Assembly: GCA_964247055.1 (NCBI GenBank)
Contig: OZ176054.1
Coordinates: 1,364,001-1,428,000, forward strand
Length of the DNA: 64,000 nucleotides
Reading direction: 5' to 3'
Source of the DNA: Paragordius varius
Taxonomy: Eukaryota; Nematomorpha
Numbering within the stretch: the stretch's first letter is position 1; the number at the start of each line of letters is the position of its first letter. Shown here in pieces: positions 37,385-50,000 of this stretch. The translations under genes were made by a program, and so were the position numbers. A model generated the notes under the pieces. The model was not told the DNA's origin and searched no databases. It worked only from the letters and a program-made list of their open reading frames with translations.

Positions 37385-40300
37385 TTTAAGGAATATAAAT
37401 ATATATAAGCTGATATTTCAAAAAGCTAGTTGTAAACGATATGGATTTTTAAAGAAATTTATCATTACACATTAGGATAACTGTTTCTATGAACAAAAAT
37501 TAATTTAAAATAGAATATCTTTTAGTAAAAACAGGTATTCATAGTAAAAAGGACTTGGAAACTGTTGTATATATGGATAAATGGTGAATAAGCTGTTGAA
37601 AAAAAACTTTTTTTAATCCTTACAAAACGATTCTATGAATATTTAAAGTATTTGAATAGGTAATAAAATTGAATGATTAAAAATTTGAACATAACAACAG
37701 ATTAATAATAATAATATAGTAATCCACTATCCTTTTACCTTTACCACTTTTTTGTTAATTCCTCTCTTTGCATATGACAGAATATACCAAATTTAATATT
37801 AATAGTAACTATTTTTATAATAAAAAAACTAAAAAAATCTTCTACAAAAATTTAATTTTCTTTTAAAATCGTAAAACTTTTAACGAGTTTCGCAATTAAT
37901 TTTTATTTATAAAATAACTTTAAAATCGAATAATTACCTCTATAATATTTCCCGAATGACTAATCTAGATTCGAATTATTCTCAAATTTAGAATGAATAA
38001 AACGGACATTCGGACATTTCTGCCGTATAATTTGCAGTATAAATAATTATTTTTTTTAGAAAATTAAATAAAATTAAAAATATAATAATTTATTGTTTAA
38101 AATCTGTTGTGTTTATGCTAGCTAGACAACTTTCACTTTTTGCATATCCATTTCAATTTTTTATTTTCTCATACATGGATATATATTACAAAGAATTTTT
38201 AAAGTATGCGGTGGATATTTTGTATATACATATATGAGCTATGACAATGTTGAGCAGATAGCATATGTGTCTTTGATATATATAAAATATACTTTTTTTA
38301 TACCTGAGTTGGTGGTCTCTTGTAAAATTCATTAAAATGTTTACATAATATTAAAATATATATATATGTATGTAGTTATTATATGAACAATTTAATTAAA
38401 TTAAAATTATATTTAAAAGGTTCCAATACCAAAAGAGAGACAATACATAATTAAAAATCTAATTACCATATTTGTTTAATTTATGGTACAAAGTTTGGAA
38501 GCGTAATGTCTTGCTTCATTATTTTTCTTATTTTACTTTTTGATATGTACTTTTTCTTTACCTGTAATTTAATTTATTTAATGAAAGAAGGTAAATGTTC
38601 TTGAATTGCCATAAATATTATAAATATATATACAGGTTGTCTCATTAAAGAAGATAATGTAATTAAATTAATTATTAATCAATTAAATGACATTAATCAT
38701 AATTTTGTGATTGAAAAAGAAAGCGTTAACTTTTGAACACTATAAAAGGATTAAATGTATACAAGGATTCGTTGTAGGATACTAAATTACGGTAGCGTAT
38801 GGCATAAAATAATGTTAGTCCATAAAAGAATAAAAAAATGTTTTTTTAAAAAAACCCTAGTTGTATTAACACATATCCATATTCCCTTGTTTTTTTAAAA
38901 AAAACATTTTTTATTCTTCTATGGACTAACATTATTTTATGTCATGCGCTACTGTATTTGTAAAAATAATTGTCATAGAGGGAAAGATTAATTGTATGGA
39001 GAGATTTGGCACAATTCAATAAATATTTGAATATGGCATTACGGAATACGAAATAATCAATTGCCATTAACTTTGGATTTTATATAAGGCACATGTCGGC
39101 AAAAGAAATCTTTGAACAATATCTAATAAAGCCAATGCTATATATAATACATAGAGGAAATAATATTTTATAGACTGGAAGCAAAATGAAACTAACCATT
39201 GTTTGCGATTAGATCTATCAGTGAAATTAGGATATTTAGGCACTTTAAAATAGATAGATGCTAATAAAATCTTTTAAACATCCAACATACGACCGACCGA
39301 AGTACTTTTTAACCTTAACTTAATCATAGAAACGCATGATCGTAATACTTTTGCCATTCAATAAAAGTAAAAAAACGCATAGTTTAAGTTAAGATTAATT
39401 TTTTCATTTACCATAAAATTTTACAATATTTTTAAACTTAATTTATTAGAGATAGACACTAATTTTAACAGGGATGGGGCTTAGTACAAGGGATAGTCAA
39501 AAGAATGACCCATATGATCGGTGCATTCATAATTTTAATGGCCCATTGCCTCAAAGATACGATTCACATAAATTTAAAACATGAATAGACTAATCATCCT
39601 CTAATCAAAATTTTTGAAGTAAAAAATTTTTTAGCTTCATCGAATTTGTGATAAAATGAGCTTTTTAGTATCTTAAAGTGTACATTGTTTCCATCATGTT
39701 TCGAATTAATTAAATATACGCATCACAGAGTTAGTTTGTTTCAAACAAATCTCTTTATTTGATGTCATATAGCTCGAGATTGGCTTTTTCGTGTACATTG
39801 TAATAAAAAAGTTCATTTTATAGGGTTAAAAATGTAAGAGTTGTCAAATTCTCATCTTAAATATAAAAATATTGTTACTTTTGTAAATATAGTTTATGAT
39901 ATATTTTAGTAAATTTCTTTTTAAAAAAGGTATATCGATTAAAAGTTTTACAATTTTCGGATGAGCAATCACAAAAGTAGAATCGTAAGTTTTGAAACCA
40001 TAATCAATATAAGAATCCCGATTTTAACAACATGTGTACACTAAATTACGTTTAATATAGAAATGTTATCTTAAAAGTAGGTTTTCAAATATAACACCAT
40101 TTTTATATTAATTTTCGGTTTTTTTTATCATATAGTTTTGCACGTATATAAATATTTATTATAAATCTGTCGCCCAGAAAGGGACTTGATAAGGCGAATA
40201 AATGGAATCAAAATAAATGTAACCCTTAGTTAGCAACGTAATGCTAAAAGAGTTGACAAGCTGTTTTAAGGATATTAGAGGAGAAATTAAAATTTAACAC

Positions 40301-40889
40301 GTATCTAAAGATTTACTAAAGTAATCCTAATCTCTTAAAGCGTGCCGTATTCATGTATGCCAAATTTTGATATCCCTTATCCATCCAAAATATAAATCGA
40401 ATGAGTGATGATTTGAACCAGGCTCAGGATTGCGAGATGGGGATATGGATAGCAGACCTGGCCAGATTTTTCTCTTACAAGATATGAGACTGTGTGACGA
40501 ATATTTAAATAAATTACCTTCCTTAAGAAAGGCAACATGCAATTAATAACAATAGGCTAAAAATAATAGATAATAACCATGATAATAATTATAATATCAT
40601 CCGGGATGTAATCTGCAAAATGTAAATTGAGCCGAGTCGAGCTGTAGTAGCCCCCCTAAATTTAACTAAAATATTAGCAACTCAATACGTAATACAAAAC
40701 ATAAAAAAATAAATTACGGAGATACACTGAGCTGTTAAAACAAAAGTTATACGCCCTTAAATAAAATCAATTTTCAATGTGGAACGTAATATTAAAACTT
40801 TATAAATCTATACCAAAAAAAGTAAATAAACGATATTATTGGATTATATTGTCACAAAAATTTATTGGATAGGAATTATTTTAATCAAA
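37385..40889. other. Intergenic region between ZP gene and WDR18
   Basis: Upstream of the ZP gene start and downstream of the WDR18 stop. AT-rich with no recognised exon. Contains a small palindromic element at 38788-38956. A minus-strand frame around 40351-40542 is open but looks like chance. The ZP-gene promoter should lie just above 37384 but no clear motif was seen. Confidence 0.5.
38788..38956. mobile_element. Small palindromic MITE
   Basis: About 169 bp with arms of some 67 bp: TACGGTAGCGTATGGCATAA at the left and TTATGTCATGCGCTACTGTA at the right, continuing through ATAATGTTAGTCCAT and its complement to a short loop. Non-coding. The ends resemble TA-targeting Tc1/mariner-type MITEs. 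Confidence 0.8.
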
Positions 40890-43800
40890 TCAAAAATTGA
40901 GTTTACCAATCAAATTATGCATGCAAAGTTTATATAATTTGGAATTTTTCTCTTGTAATTTGACATTTTCGTCGAATTGTTCAATGATTTTCAAATGATC
41001 ACTTTTATTAATATTAATATCAACGGCATTCTTCATTTCTACTTTATTCAAAGAATCATGATTTGGCATTTGATATAAAATCTTATTTATTTCCTCCACT
41101 TGATTTTTTGATTTTACAAAAAATGTGTCACTATTTAAACTTTTGTCTTCTGGTGAAGTATTATTTTGAGCATTATTCGTTTTGTAATTATCAAAAACGG
41201 ACTTTTTTATCCAAAATGACAAATCCTGTCTGTTTAATCGTTTAAATTGTTTAGTGTTTGTTGAAGATATATTACGGTTACCCATAGTAATATCTTGAGA
41301 AATATTAGAATTTAGGTCCGAATTCTGGGGTTTTTGATTGTTTGTATTGTAAAGTTTGGCGGATTCATCGAAACTCGGTAAGTTATAAAAAGATGATTTA
41401 TGCTTTTTAGATTTCGGATTTATCCGATTTTTGGATGATAGATTTGCACTAAGCGTATTATTGTCATTGGAAATTAATAATTTTTCCTCACTAGCAATTT
41501 GCTCTTTTTTCGGTTTAATGTTTGCTGTGATGGTAAATCCTAACAAATGATCTAAAATATATGCATGTAAAAATATAATATAACATATTAATTATATTTA
41601 TATGTATTTAATTAAATTTGGAAAAAAATGCAAAAACCACTTTTAACCAAATATACATATCTAAAATAAATTAGAATGTTTTATGAGTGACAGGAAAATT
41701 GCCAACTAAATAAAAGCGTAAAAAGGCGGCACTTGCATTAATCTAAACAAGAATGATTAATTACGTTAAATGAGCCTAAATATTAAAATATGAGTTTCTG
41801 ACGCGCTTGACTTGTTTCATAGTTAAGAATATTTTATACGTCCAGAAAATATACATAAGTTTATTTAATCTTGTAAAATAAAGGAAATTTTGTAAACTAA
41901 ACCAAAAAATCATGATATATAATAAAATAAATTACCATAGGGTGTATGGAAAGATTTAAGGCAAAATCCTGTTTTGTAATCCCAAATTTTGATATGAGCA
42001 TCACTGCTCCCTGATACTAAAGTGTGGGCACCATAGAGATCATTGTAAGGTAAATTTTGTAATCCAATTATACACCCTCTAAAATTGGACATAAATTAAA
42101 TGTTAATTTTTAAATTTTAAATAACAAATTCACCCTTGAACAATTCAAATTCACCCTAAAAATAAATTATGTGTTTTCGAACTAATATAACACATTATTA
42201 ATATAAAATATATCTTTATGGCATAATTTATTATTTTTTCAGTATTATTTTAATTTAAAACAAAATTTTATTTTTTAAAAATATATTGAAATATAGGTAA
42301 TTTTTTATCTTGTAAAACATGTCATTTTTTGAGGGTGAACTTGAATTGAGGGTGAATTTGAATTGTTTACGGGTGAATTTAAACTGTAAATGGAATATTA
42401 TGTACTTGTGTCCTTTAAGCACGATTGGATGTTCATTTTCGTTGGCATCTTGGAATGGTTGGGTTGATCCCTAAATAATTAATCAAACATCAATTTTAAA
42501 AAAGGAAAAAATTTAGAAAATTTGTCTTAAACATATTTTAAAGAATGAATTAAAAGTATATAATTGCAAAAATTATGAACATTAGACAACAAAATTACCA
42601 AAACATTAATGTGATGTAGGTGAATGTCCCCATTGCGCGACCCAATAAAAATGGTGGATTCGTGCGGATCGCAAATAATTTTGCTGGGTTTGTAACTCAA
42701 AGCGAGGGAACATAGCAATTTTTCTTTTTGGCTCAAATCATATATCTATGGCAATAAAGTTAAATTATATCAAGTGTTTAGCTTTGGTAAATAATACAAA
42801 TCGTTAGATTTTTAGAACTAAAACTAAATGTAATCTTATCGATTAGTCTCCAGTGTTCTGATGATTGTAAATAATTCAAATAGTATCCATGTAAATTTTT
42901 AGCTATAATATAATGGTGTATTTTGATAAAATGATGCTTAAAATGTAATTTAACAGGTTTATGCATCAAATTTAAACCTATTAAATTTCCCAGGATATAA
43001 ACCAGATTAATTTTTAAATAATCCAGAAAAACGTGTCTGAAAAGAGAAAGATGATACGATTGTTATAGAATTAATCCAATAATAAAATATTACCATTCTT
43101 ATCTAAATTTTAAACTATATATCAGACTTTTATAAAATAAATAATATATGAAATTATTTATCAATGCATTAATAATAAATTCATATAAGAACCGCGATTA
43201 AGGCCAAATAAAAAAAACTAGCTTATTCATCATTTTCTATTTAGAAATCAATTGGTTAGGCCAGTTAAAATTTACAAATATAATTTATAAAATTTACATA
43301 TAGCTTTTGATCCTGAGAAATTGAGTACAGACGACTTTCCCAATCGTTCGAAGTGGGGCAAATAACATGAATATCAATGACAGGCATTGTGTTATGATTG
43401 GAACTAAAGAGCGGTTCTTGATTTATGGTTTGATCTAAAGTTAAATCAATCAATCTAATTTTTATTGAAAAAAAATACGATGCAAAGTGCCAGATATGAG
43501 TAAAATTATCTTGACCCGATGTGATTAAATAGGTAAGATTGGGTGTAAATTTTATCACATTAATTTCTTGATAATGATAATCCAGGTCACAAAGCATTTG
43601 TCCGCTATTCAACTTCCAAATCTGAAAACGGGATTTAAAAGCTAAAACTAAATATAAACCATCAGGAGACAAACAGGTTAGGGTTACTGGATTTTCTGTT
43701 TCAAATTTACAATTTATTTGCTAAAATAAAATAATCACTTTTTACTTACATAGTCTTGTAAACTATTGTAAAATGTTATCATTGGTTTATCGCTCCAAGA

Positions 43801-44013
43801 TGTGATTATAAAAACGTCTTGGAATACATCAAAGTTATTATAATGCGAGGTGCCTTTTTTTAATTTATTGGTATCGGAGGCAAAAAATGGAATTTTTAAT
43901 GCATGTTTTAAAGTTTGACTAGTAAAATCCCATATTTGAATAAAGGGGGAAAAACGTTTTTGGGAAAATCCGTTTAAAATTAATTTTAGGTCCGTAGTTT
44001 GCGAATCGAACAT
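40890..44013 (-). CDS. WDR18: WDR18 (IPI3) ribosome-assembly WD40 protein
   Basis: WD-repeat subunit of the nucleolar PELP1-TEX10-WDR18 (yeast Rix1-Ipi1-Ipi3) complex that matures the 60S subunit. Minus-strand exons: 43750-44013, 43298-43720, 42599-42745, 42406-42470, 41936-42078, 40890-41551; phases fit, giving 567 residues against about 430 in human. Matches along the protein: SPDGLYLVLAFKSRFQIWKL, then YHYQEINVIKFTPNLTYLI and SGQDNFTHIWHF (compare human ASPNGLYVLAG, RHYQDVSCLQF, SGGKDCLVLVW); IYDLSQKEKLL; KGHKGCIIGLQ; SGSSDAHIKIWD; C-terminal coiled-coil near LQEKNSKLYKLC. The extra length is a polar, low-complexity stretch in the last exon. The first intron is only 29 nt, and an intron (42079-42405) is nearly filled by a MITE. 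It starts 75 bp from CNOT3, head to head. Confidence 0.9.
42121..42398. mobile_element. MITE with 21-bp repeats, copy 2
   Basis: Same family as 10552-10917: the left arm starts within ACAAATTCACCCTTGAACAA, the right arm ends GGGTGAATTTAAACTGTAAATGG, and the core is the same AT-rich sequence (AAATTATGTGTTTTCGAACTA). The outer end of the left arm is lost or diverged. It fills most of a WDR18 intron; its right edge is 8 bp from the splice donor of exon 42406-42470. Confidence 0.8.
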
Positions 44014-44088
44014 GCTGAACACAAGTATATTTCACACACTCATGAATTCATATTGGTGAAGATAACCAAAAATTAATATTTTTATTCC
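44014..44088. promoter_or_regulatory. Bidirectional WDR18/CNOT3 promoter region
   Basis: Only 75 bp lie between the WDR18 start codon (44011-44013, minus) and the CNOT3 start codon (44089-44091, plus). Leaders of both genes must be very short, overlap each other, or start inside the opposite gene. No TATA or other named motif can be assigned with confidence; AT-rich patches such as TTAATATTTTTATTCC precede CNOT3. Shared regulation of the two RNA-metabolism genes is an inference. Confidence 0.7.
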
Positions 44089-47000
44089 ATGGCTGATAAA
44101 CGTAAATTGCAAGGTAAAAAATTTATATAATAGCAGCGGAAATCGACAGATGCCTTAAAAAAGTCAGTGAAGGTGTCGAACTATTTGAAGATATTTGGCA
44201 AAAGGTATCGTTTCTATTATAGCCATATAAACTAACTGGAAATATTTATGGATAATATTTAAAATCTGTGTATTTTTAAGGTAAACTCAGCAACAAACGC
44301 GAACCAAAAGGATAAATATGAAACTGATTTAAAGAAGGAAATTAAAAAGTTACAAAGGCTTCGGGATCAAATCAAAACTTGGACTGCTAGCAATGATATT
44401 AAAGATAAAAGGCAACTTCAAGAAAATAGAAAATTAATTGAAACACAAATGGAACGATTTAAAGTAATTTAATGTATTTTATATTGATAAAATAATTTTT
44501 AGTTTTTTTAACGTTATATTACACATTGTCCCAAGTTTTTGTATTTAATTTTGTAAAAAATAATTTATTTTATATGATAATTTTTTTCAAATAAAATTTT
44601 ATAATATGACAGTATAATTATAAATTATGCCCAAAAGTTAAACGATGGAATATTTACGCTGATTTTAGATGATATCTAAAAATATGTCCTTTTTAACTGA
44701 AATATTTTTTAATTAAAAAATTCAAATCATTCAAAAATAGTATCTTTCTTTGCCATAAAAATGTAAAAAAATATGCAAAAATCCAAAAAACCGGTATAAA
44801 TGCCTAAATATAAATAAAAGGTTTTTTTTAAAAATCATTGGTATATCTTATTAATATAAATACATTTTATACTAATAATATCGTGTATGTTAGCCAATGA
44901 CAATTTTAAAAACAGCAATTTGGCAGGTTAGAGATGTTGTTATATAAAAATTAGTTATAAGTTTATTTGCATGCATAAAAATAAATAATTATAACAAAAA
45001 TACAAAAATGTTTTAACGAACAACAAAAGATTTGATTACGTTAATATCCGGTGTCACATTTTACCTTTTAGTATTTAACTATAAATAATGATTTCTTTAA
45101 TTTATTAGGAATATTTAATTTAATTTAATTTTATGTTTTTTATGGCCGGTAGAGTTTTTAGTGGTTAGGCAAATTTAAGCTATCGTAAAATAAAACAATC
45201 TACCATCAAAAATATAGAGAAGGGACTATAATTTAAATAGTTTTTATCTAAAATTTATTTTTTATATTTCAAATTAATACTGTTTAATTTCTATACTCAA
45301 ACTTAGTATATTTTATTATAAAATCAAACCCAAATTTTTAGTTTGTAATATAGATACGGTATAGTTATTAAAATATTAAACTAAAAAAAATTTAAATGAC
45401 TAATTGGGTTAAAGCGACAGGTTAAAATATTAAAGCACGAAACATTTATTAAAATTTTTTATTTTTTCCCAATCTTTAGATTTATTATCAATGTATATGC
45501 AGTATATCTTTCTTATGATATATATAGTAGCAAATACATTTTTCACTAACCAAATTTTATTATTTAGATAAATTAATGTTAATTTTCAATATTCACTTTG
45601 TTCCTAATAATTAATATTATACTGAAATAATTAACACAAAATTAATAAAAAAGTGTTTAATCTTGTTTTTGGTTCATTATAAGGGCTATAAAGCCATAAG
45701 CTAAGTTTGTGGTAAGATAATCAACTTGAATCAATAACTTATTATTTAGGCAGAAAAATAGATTATAATTTTAGGTGCTGTTTATTATCATAAGCTCATT
45801 TTTCTTTAAACCATATCTCAAGTAAACCAATTTCCATAATAGTAGTGATTGGTAAAATTTAATAATTTATCGCATTTTACACTCATATGCCTAGATCATT
45901 GAAAGAGAAACCAAAACTAAAGCTTACAGTAAAGAAGGTCTTCAACAAACCACGGTGACATCCACGGCGACAAGTATTCAACCCGCTGGACAACATTCCA
46001 AAATTTCACCCAAAAACTCTCAAACTAATTTTGCTTTTTCCGCAATCAGTGGGTCCACTATTGGCGGAGAAAATAACAACACAATTAATTATCCAACAAG
46101 CTTGGAATTATTAATGGATTCTGCCCTTGATAAGAGTGTGGCGATTCCATCATTATCTGACCTGCCCATTTTACCAAATGCAACAGCATCCATTCAACAA
46201 AACACTCAAATGACTGATTCTTCAAATAATTTGGTCAATACTGCATCCACAGAGCTCTCTACAAACACAACGATGAGTAGTTTAGTTAGCGTTCCCCTAG
46301 CAAATCAAAGTGCAGGCAAATTTAGTAGTCGATTTACAAAGTTGTTTAGGAAGGGAAGTGGTTTCCTAACAGGCAATCACAATGTCACCAAGAATAGCAC
46401 TCAGCCAACATTACAAAATATTAGCATTACCGACTCTACTAAATCTTCCGTTATTAACTATAACCAAAAACAAGTTGACACGTTTTTAGGACACAAAACT
46501 GAAGATGAATCATTAACTACCAACCATGCAAAAAATATCAGCAATAGCAATATAAATAATAAACGCCCTTCACTAAGTAACTCTACCATTGCAAATACAG
46601 AGGATGGCCTTTCCCTAAATGGCCGTAAAAAGGAAGAACTTAAGATTTGGCTTAAGGTTTTGTTTTATATTTTATTTTTCATGCTATTTTAATGATTTTT
46701 ATTTGAAATTATACTCAAGAGTGTATTTTTTATGTAGGCATCGATTGAAAAATTAAGTGATCAGATACAAACCTTTTCGGACGAGATTGATGAATCTCAA
46801 AATCAAAACAGCAAAAAGAAAAAACAGGAAAAGGAGGTAAAATTAAAAATTGCAGCTATTGAAATTATACGGACAAAACCTAAAAATATAAGGATAAATA
46901 TTTTTTTCTAAAAGACAACCATACTTTTTAACTCTTTATTTTTTTAGATAAAAGTCATTGTTTTTAATTGCTTAGTATTTAATAGATAGTAAATTGGTAA

Positions 47001-50000
47001 CACCTACAATATATAATACAATTGTAATTAAATGATTTTTATAAGATAAATTAAGGTTTAAAAGTGTGGTTGTCTTTTTAGTAAAAATATTTTGTCTTTA
47101 TTTTTTTTATTTTGTATCATTTCAAATTTTAATAATATAGAAACAGGATAAACTTGACCTGCTAAAAACGTTGATTGAAAAACACAACTATCATATAAGG
47201 CGATTGGAAAACATTTATCAACTCTTGGATAGGGAATTGCTTGACACTGAACATGTAATAATAATAAAAATAATTAGCCACTTTTTATTGAAATAATATT
47301 TATGTAAAACGCAATTTTTATCTATAGGTTGAAGCTATCAAAGATGATATTGAGTTTTACACTGAATGTTGCAGAGATGAGGATTTCAAAGAAAATGAAT
47401 ACATTTACGAAGACCTTAATTTGGATGAATTGAGTAAAACAATTGCTAAATTTAGTTCTTTTAATTTTTCGACTATTTTAATATCTTGGTTTTACTTTTA
47501 ACTAATGGCTGTCTGTAAAACAATTTCCTATAAAAGCCTTTTTGATTCGGGTTTTAAGTATTAAATTGAAAATGATGCGTAGCTTTTTTTCCAAAAACGC
47601 ATTTTTTATACCATTAGCTTTTTTGCTATGTTTTATTTTACAAATACATGCTTAATACGAATATTTAAATTTGTGATCCTTTTATTATTATGCATTTTAA
47701 AAAATTGCGCTATGCGACACAAAAAGCATTAAATAATAAATGCTGATAATATTTCCGTATAATAATTTTCATGTTTCAAATATTCCTTTCCTGCTTTATC
47801 ATTATAAACTAATTATATTTATTCTCAAAAGATTGCAGTTTGACAATTTTAGAATTTTATAATATTTTATAGATGATGAATATTCCCTAAACACTTCCTC
47901 CATAGCTAGCAATAATAGTCCAGCCTCAACGAGTGTGGCTCCAGTCAGTCCGCTCTTTAAGACTTGCACGGATTATAAACCAAATACTCAGAATACGGCG
48001 GCCAGCAATAATAGTAAAAGCCAATCTACAACGGATAAAAAGGTGTTGGATAGCAATCAAAAGCAAATTTTTATGGTATTTTTATTGTGCAATTTTTAGT
48101 TTAGAACAAACAGAAAGAAGGAATTTTCAATCAAAAACTTTATTTTTTATTAGCCTTGAATTTTTAATATATAACCTAAATAACTACATTGATGTGTTTA
48201 AATGTGAGAATTTTACATGTCTATAAATATTTTGCAATTCAGAACCATATAAAAAATATTATTTCCTTTACAAAATAAAAATTTTGCTATTTTTTTAGTT
48301 TTTACTGACAGATTTGTTGTTATTTTCTTATACCATATTATTATTTCTTTGAAATATTAGGAAGAAACTAGATCTTTGAATCAAATGACTAGAATGGAAA
48401 AAGACAAACAGCAGAAAAAGGATGATAATCGAGCTGAAACCGTTTCCCTCAATGAAGATGTACAAATTTTATCATTGATCTAATTTAGATGATTTGACCC
48501 CTCTTCCCATTTACCCGCATCAGACCTTTTTAATCTCTAATTTTGATTTCTTTGATCTTGTTTAATTTTAATTTTGCATAAAGGAAAGATTTTTTTATTT
48601 TTGGCTTATTATGAGGGCCTTAAAATACCCTTAAACTAATGGGTATATGGGAAGACCACTTTCAATTATTTAAATGGTTATAACTCAAAAACTGAAATCT
48701 CATTTAAGAATCGGATTTTAATCGGCTTATTTTTAAGCCCGGGGTCTATTGTAACTCATTTTTTTTGCTGTTCATGTTTATAACCGCAAGAGTTCATATA
48801 AAAATTTAGAAAATTTAATAACTAATATCCCCACTAATTATTATGTATATTTTGTAGATGGGTCAATCATCCACCTCGTTGCGCAGTGGTGGAAGTGCCC
48901 GAGGCCATAATAATAATAATAATACTACAAATAATTGGAATAATTTGAGTGCTTCATCCTCATCAACATCAATGGCTTCTGCAAATAAATATTCTTCTTT
49001 CAATAAAAACAACCAATCATCATCAACATCCTTTAAAGCTGGCAATTCATTATTTACCAACTTTGAAACACAAAACAATAGCAATAAATCTTTAACGCTT
49101 AAAGCAGTCAACAAAACACCAAAAGATAAGGAGAAAAAACTTAAAGAAACTCATGTCCCTTCTGCCACATCCTTAATTTCCACTTTATCTTCAACGCTAA
49201 AAATTGCAAGTGTGCCGACCAAATCAAATAATAATAATAATAATATCAACATTCCAACAACCTCAATTGATTCATTCAATGTGTCATCAAATAATATTAC
49301 ACAAGGGAAAGAAGACACCACTACAAGTAAAAGGCAAGAGAGTGCAAAACTAGCCAAATCAAACATAGCTAATCGATTCAATGCAAATAATCATGGGTCA
49401 GGAGACGAAAAAATGGCCGACGTGGCAAAAAACAAACCAACAATTGTGTCTGAAAGTAATAATATTTCCTCACTTATTTCGCTTGCTCGAAGTCAACATA
49501 ATAAAAGACAAGTACAAGCCAACATTCCTTCTTCGTCAACCATCATGCAATCTGGAGATTATGATCACAAATTGGAAGGTGCTAAGATTGAACGCATAGC
49601 AAACAGTGAAAATAATTTCATAACTCCTAAAAAATTTGGAACTGCTACCGCAACATCTGAAAACAAATTTGAATTGTCTGACTTGTTTGAATCTTTCAAG
49701 GAATCATTGCAGCAAAAGCAGAATGTACCCATGACTAATGGCAATAGCTTTATTATAAGCTCTACCGCCTCTCCTACCAACTCATCCAACCCACTTTATC
49801 AAGATTTGAGACCACAAAGTAGTTTGCCAAATAAAACCTCCATAAACGATCACAAGTATTTTAAATACATATATTAATTTTCCCATTTATATATAAAACT
49901 GGGTGTTATTGGTTATGATTGTATTAATGACCGTGAATGTTTCCGCTTTTTTAAATAATTGTTAAATTCTAATATACTGATATTTAAATTATTGGTAAAG

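Noticed and set aside
44102-44133. Alternative 32-nt CNOT3 first intron using the donor at 44102
   Set aside because: It would delete the conserved RKLQ of the N-terminus and give MADKPAEID, whereas the 23-nt intron preserves the family sequence.
47933-48226. Plus-strand open frame of 97 codons with many Arg
   Set aside because: Out-of-frame reading of the CNOT3 exon 47873-48042 running into its intron.
48863-49114. Minus-strand Leu/Val-rich open frames opposite CNOT3 (also 49151-49381 and 49565-49789)
   Set aside because: Antisense of Asn/Ser codon-rich exon sequence; typical shadows, no family similarity.
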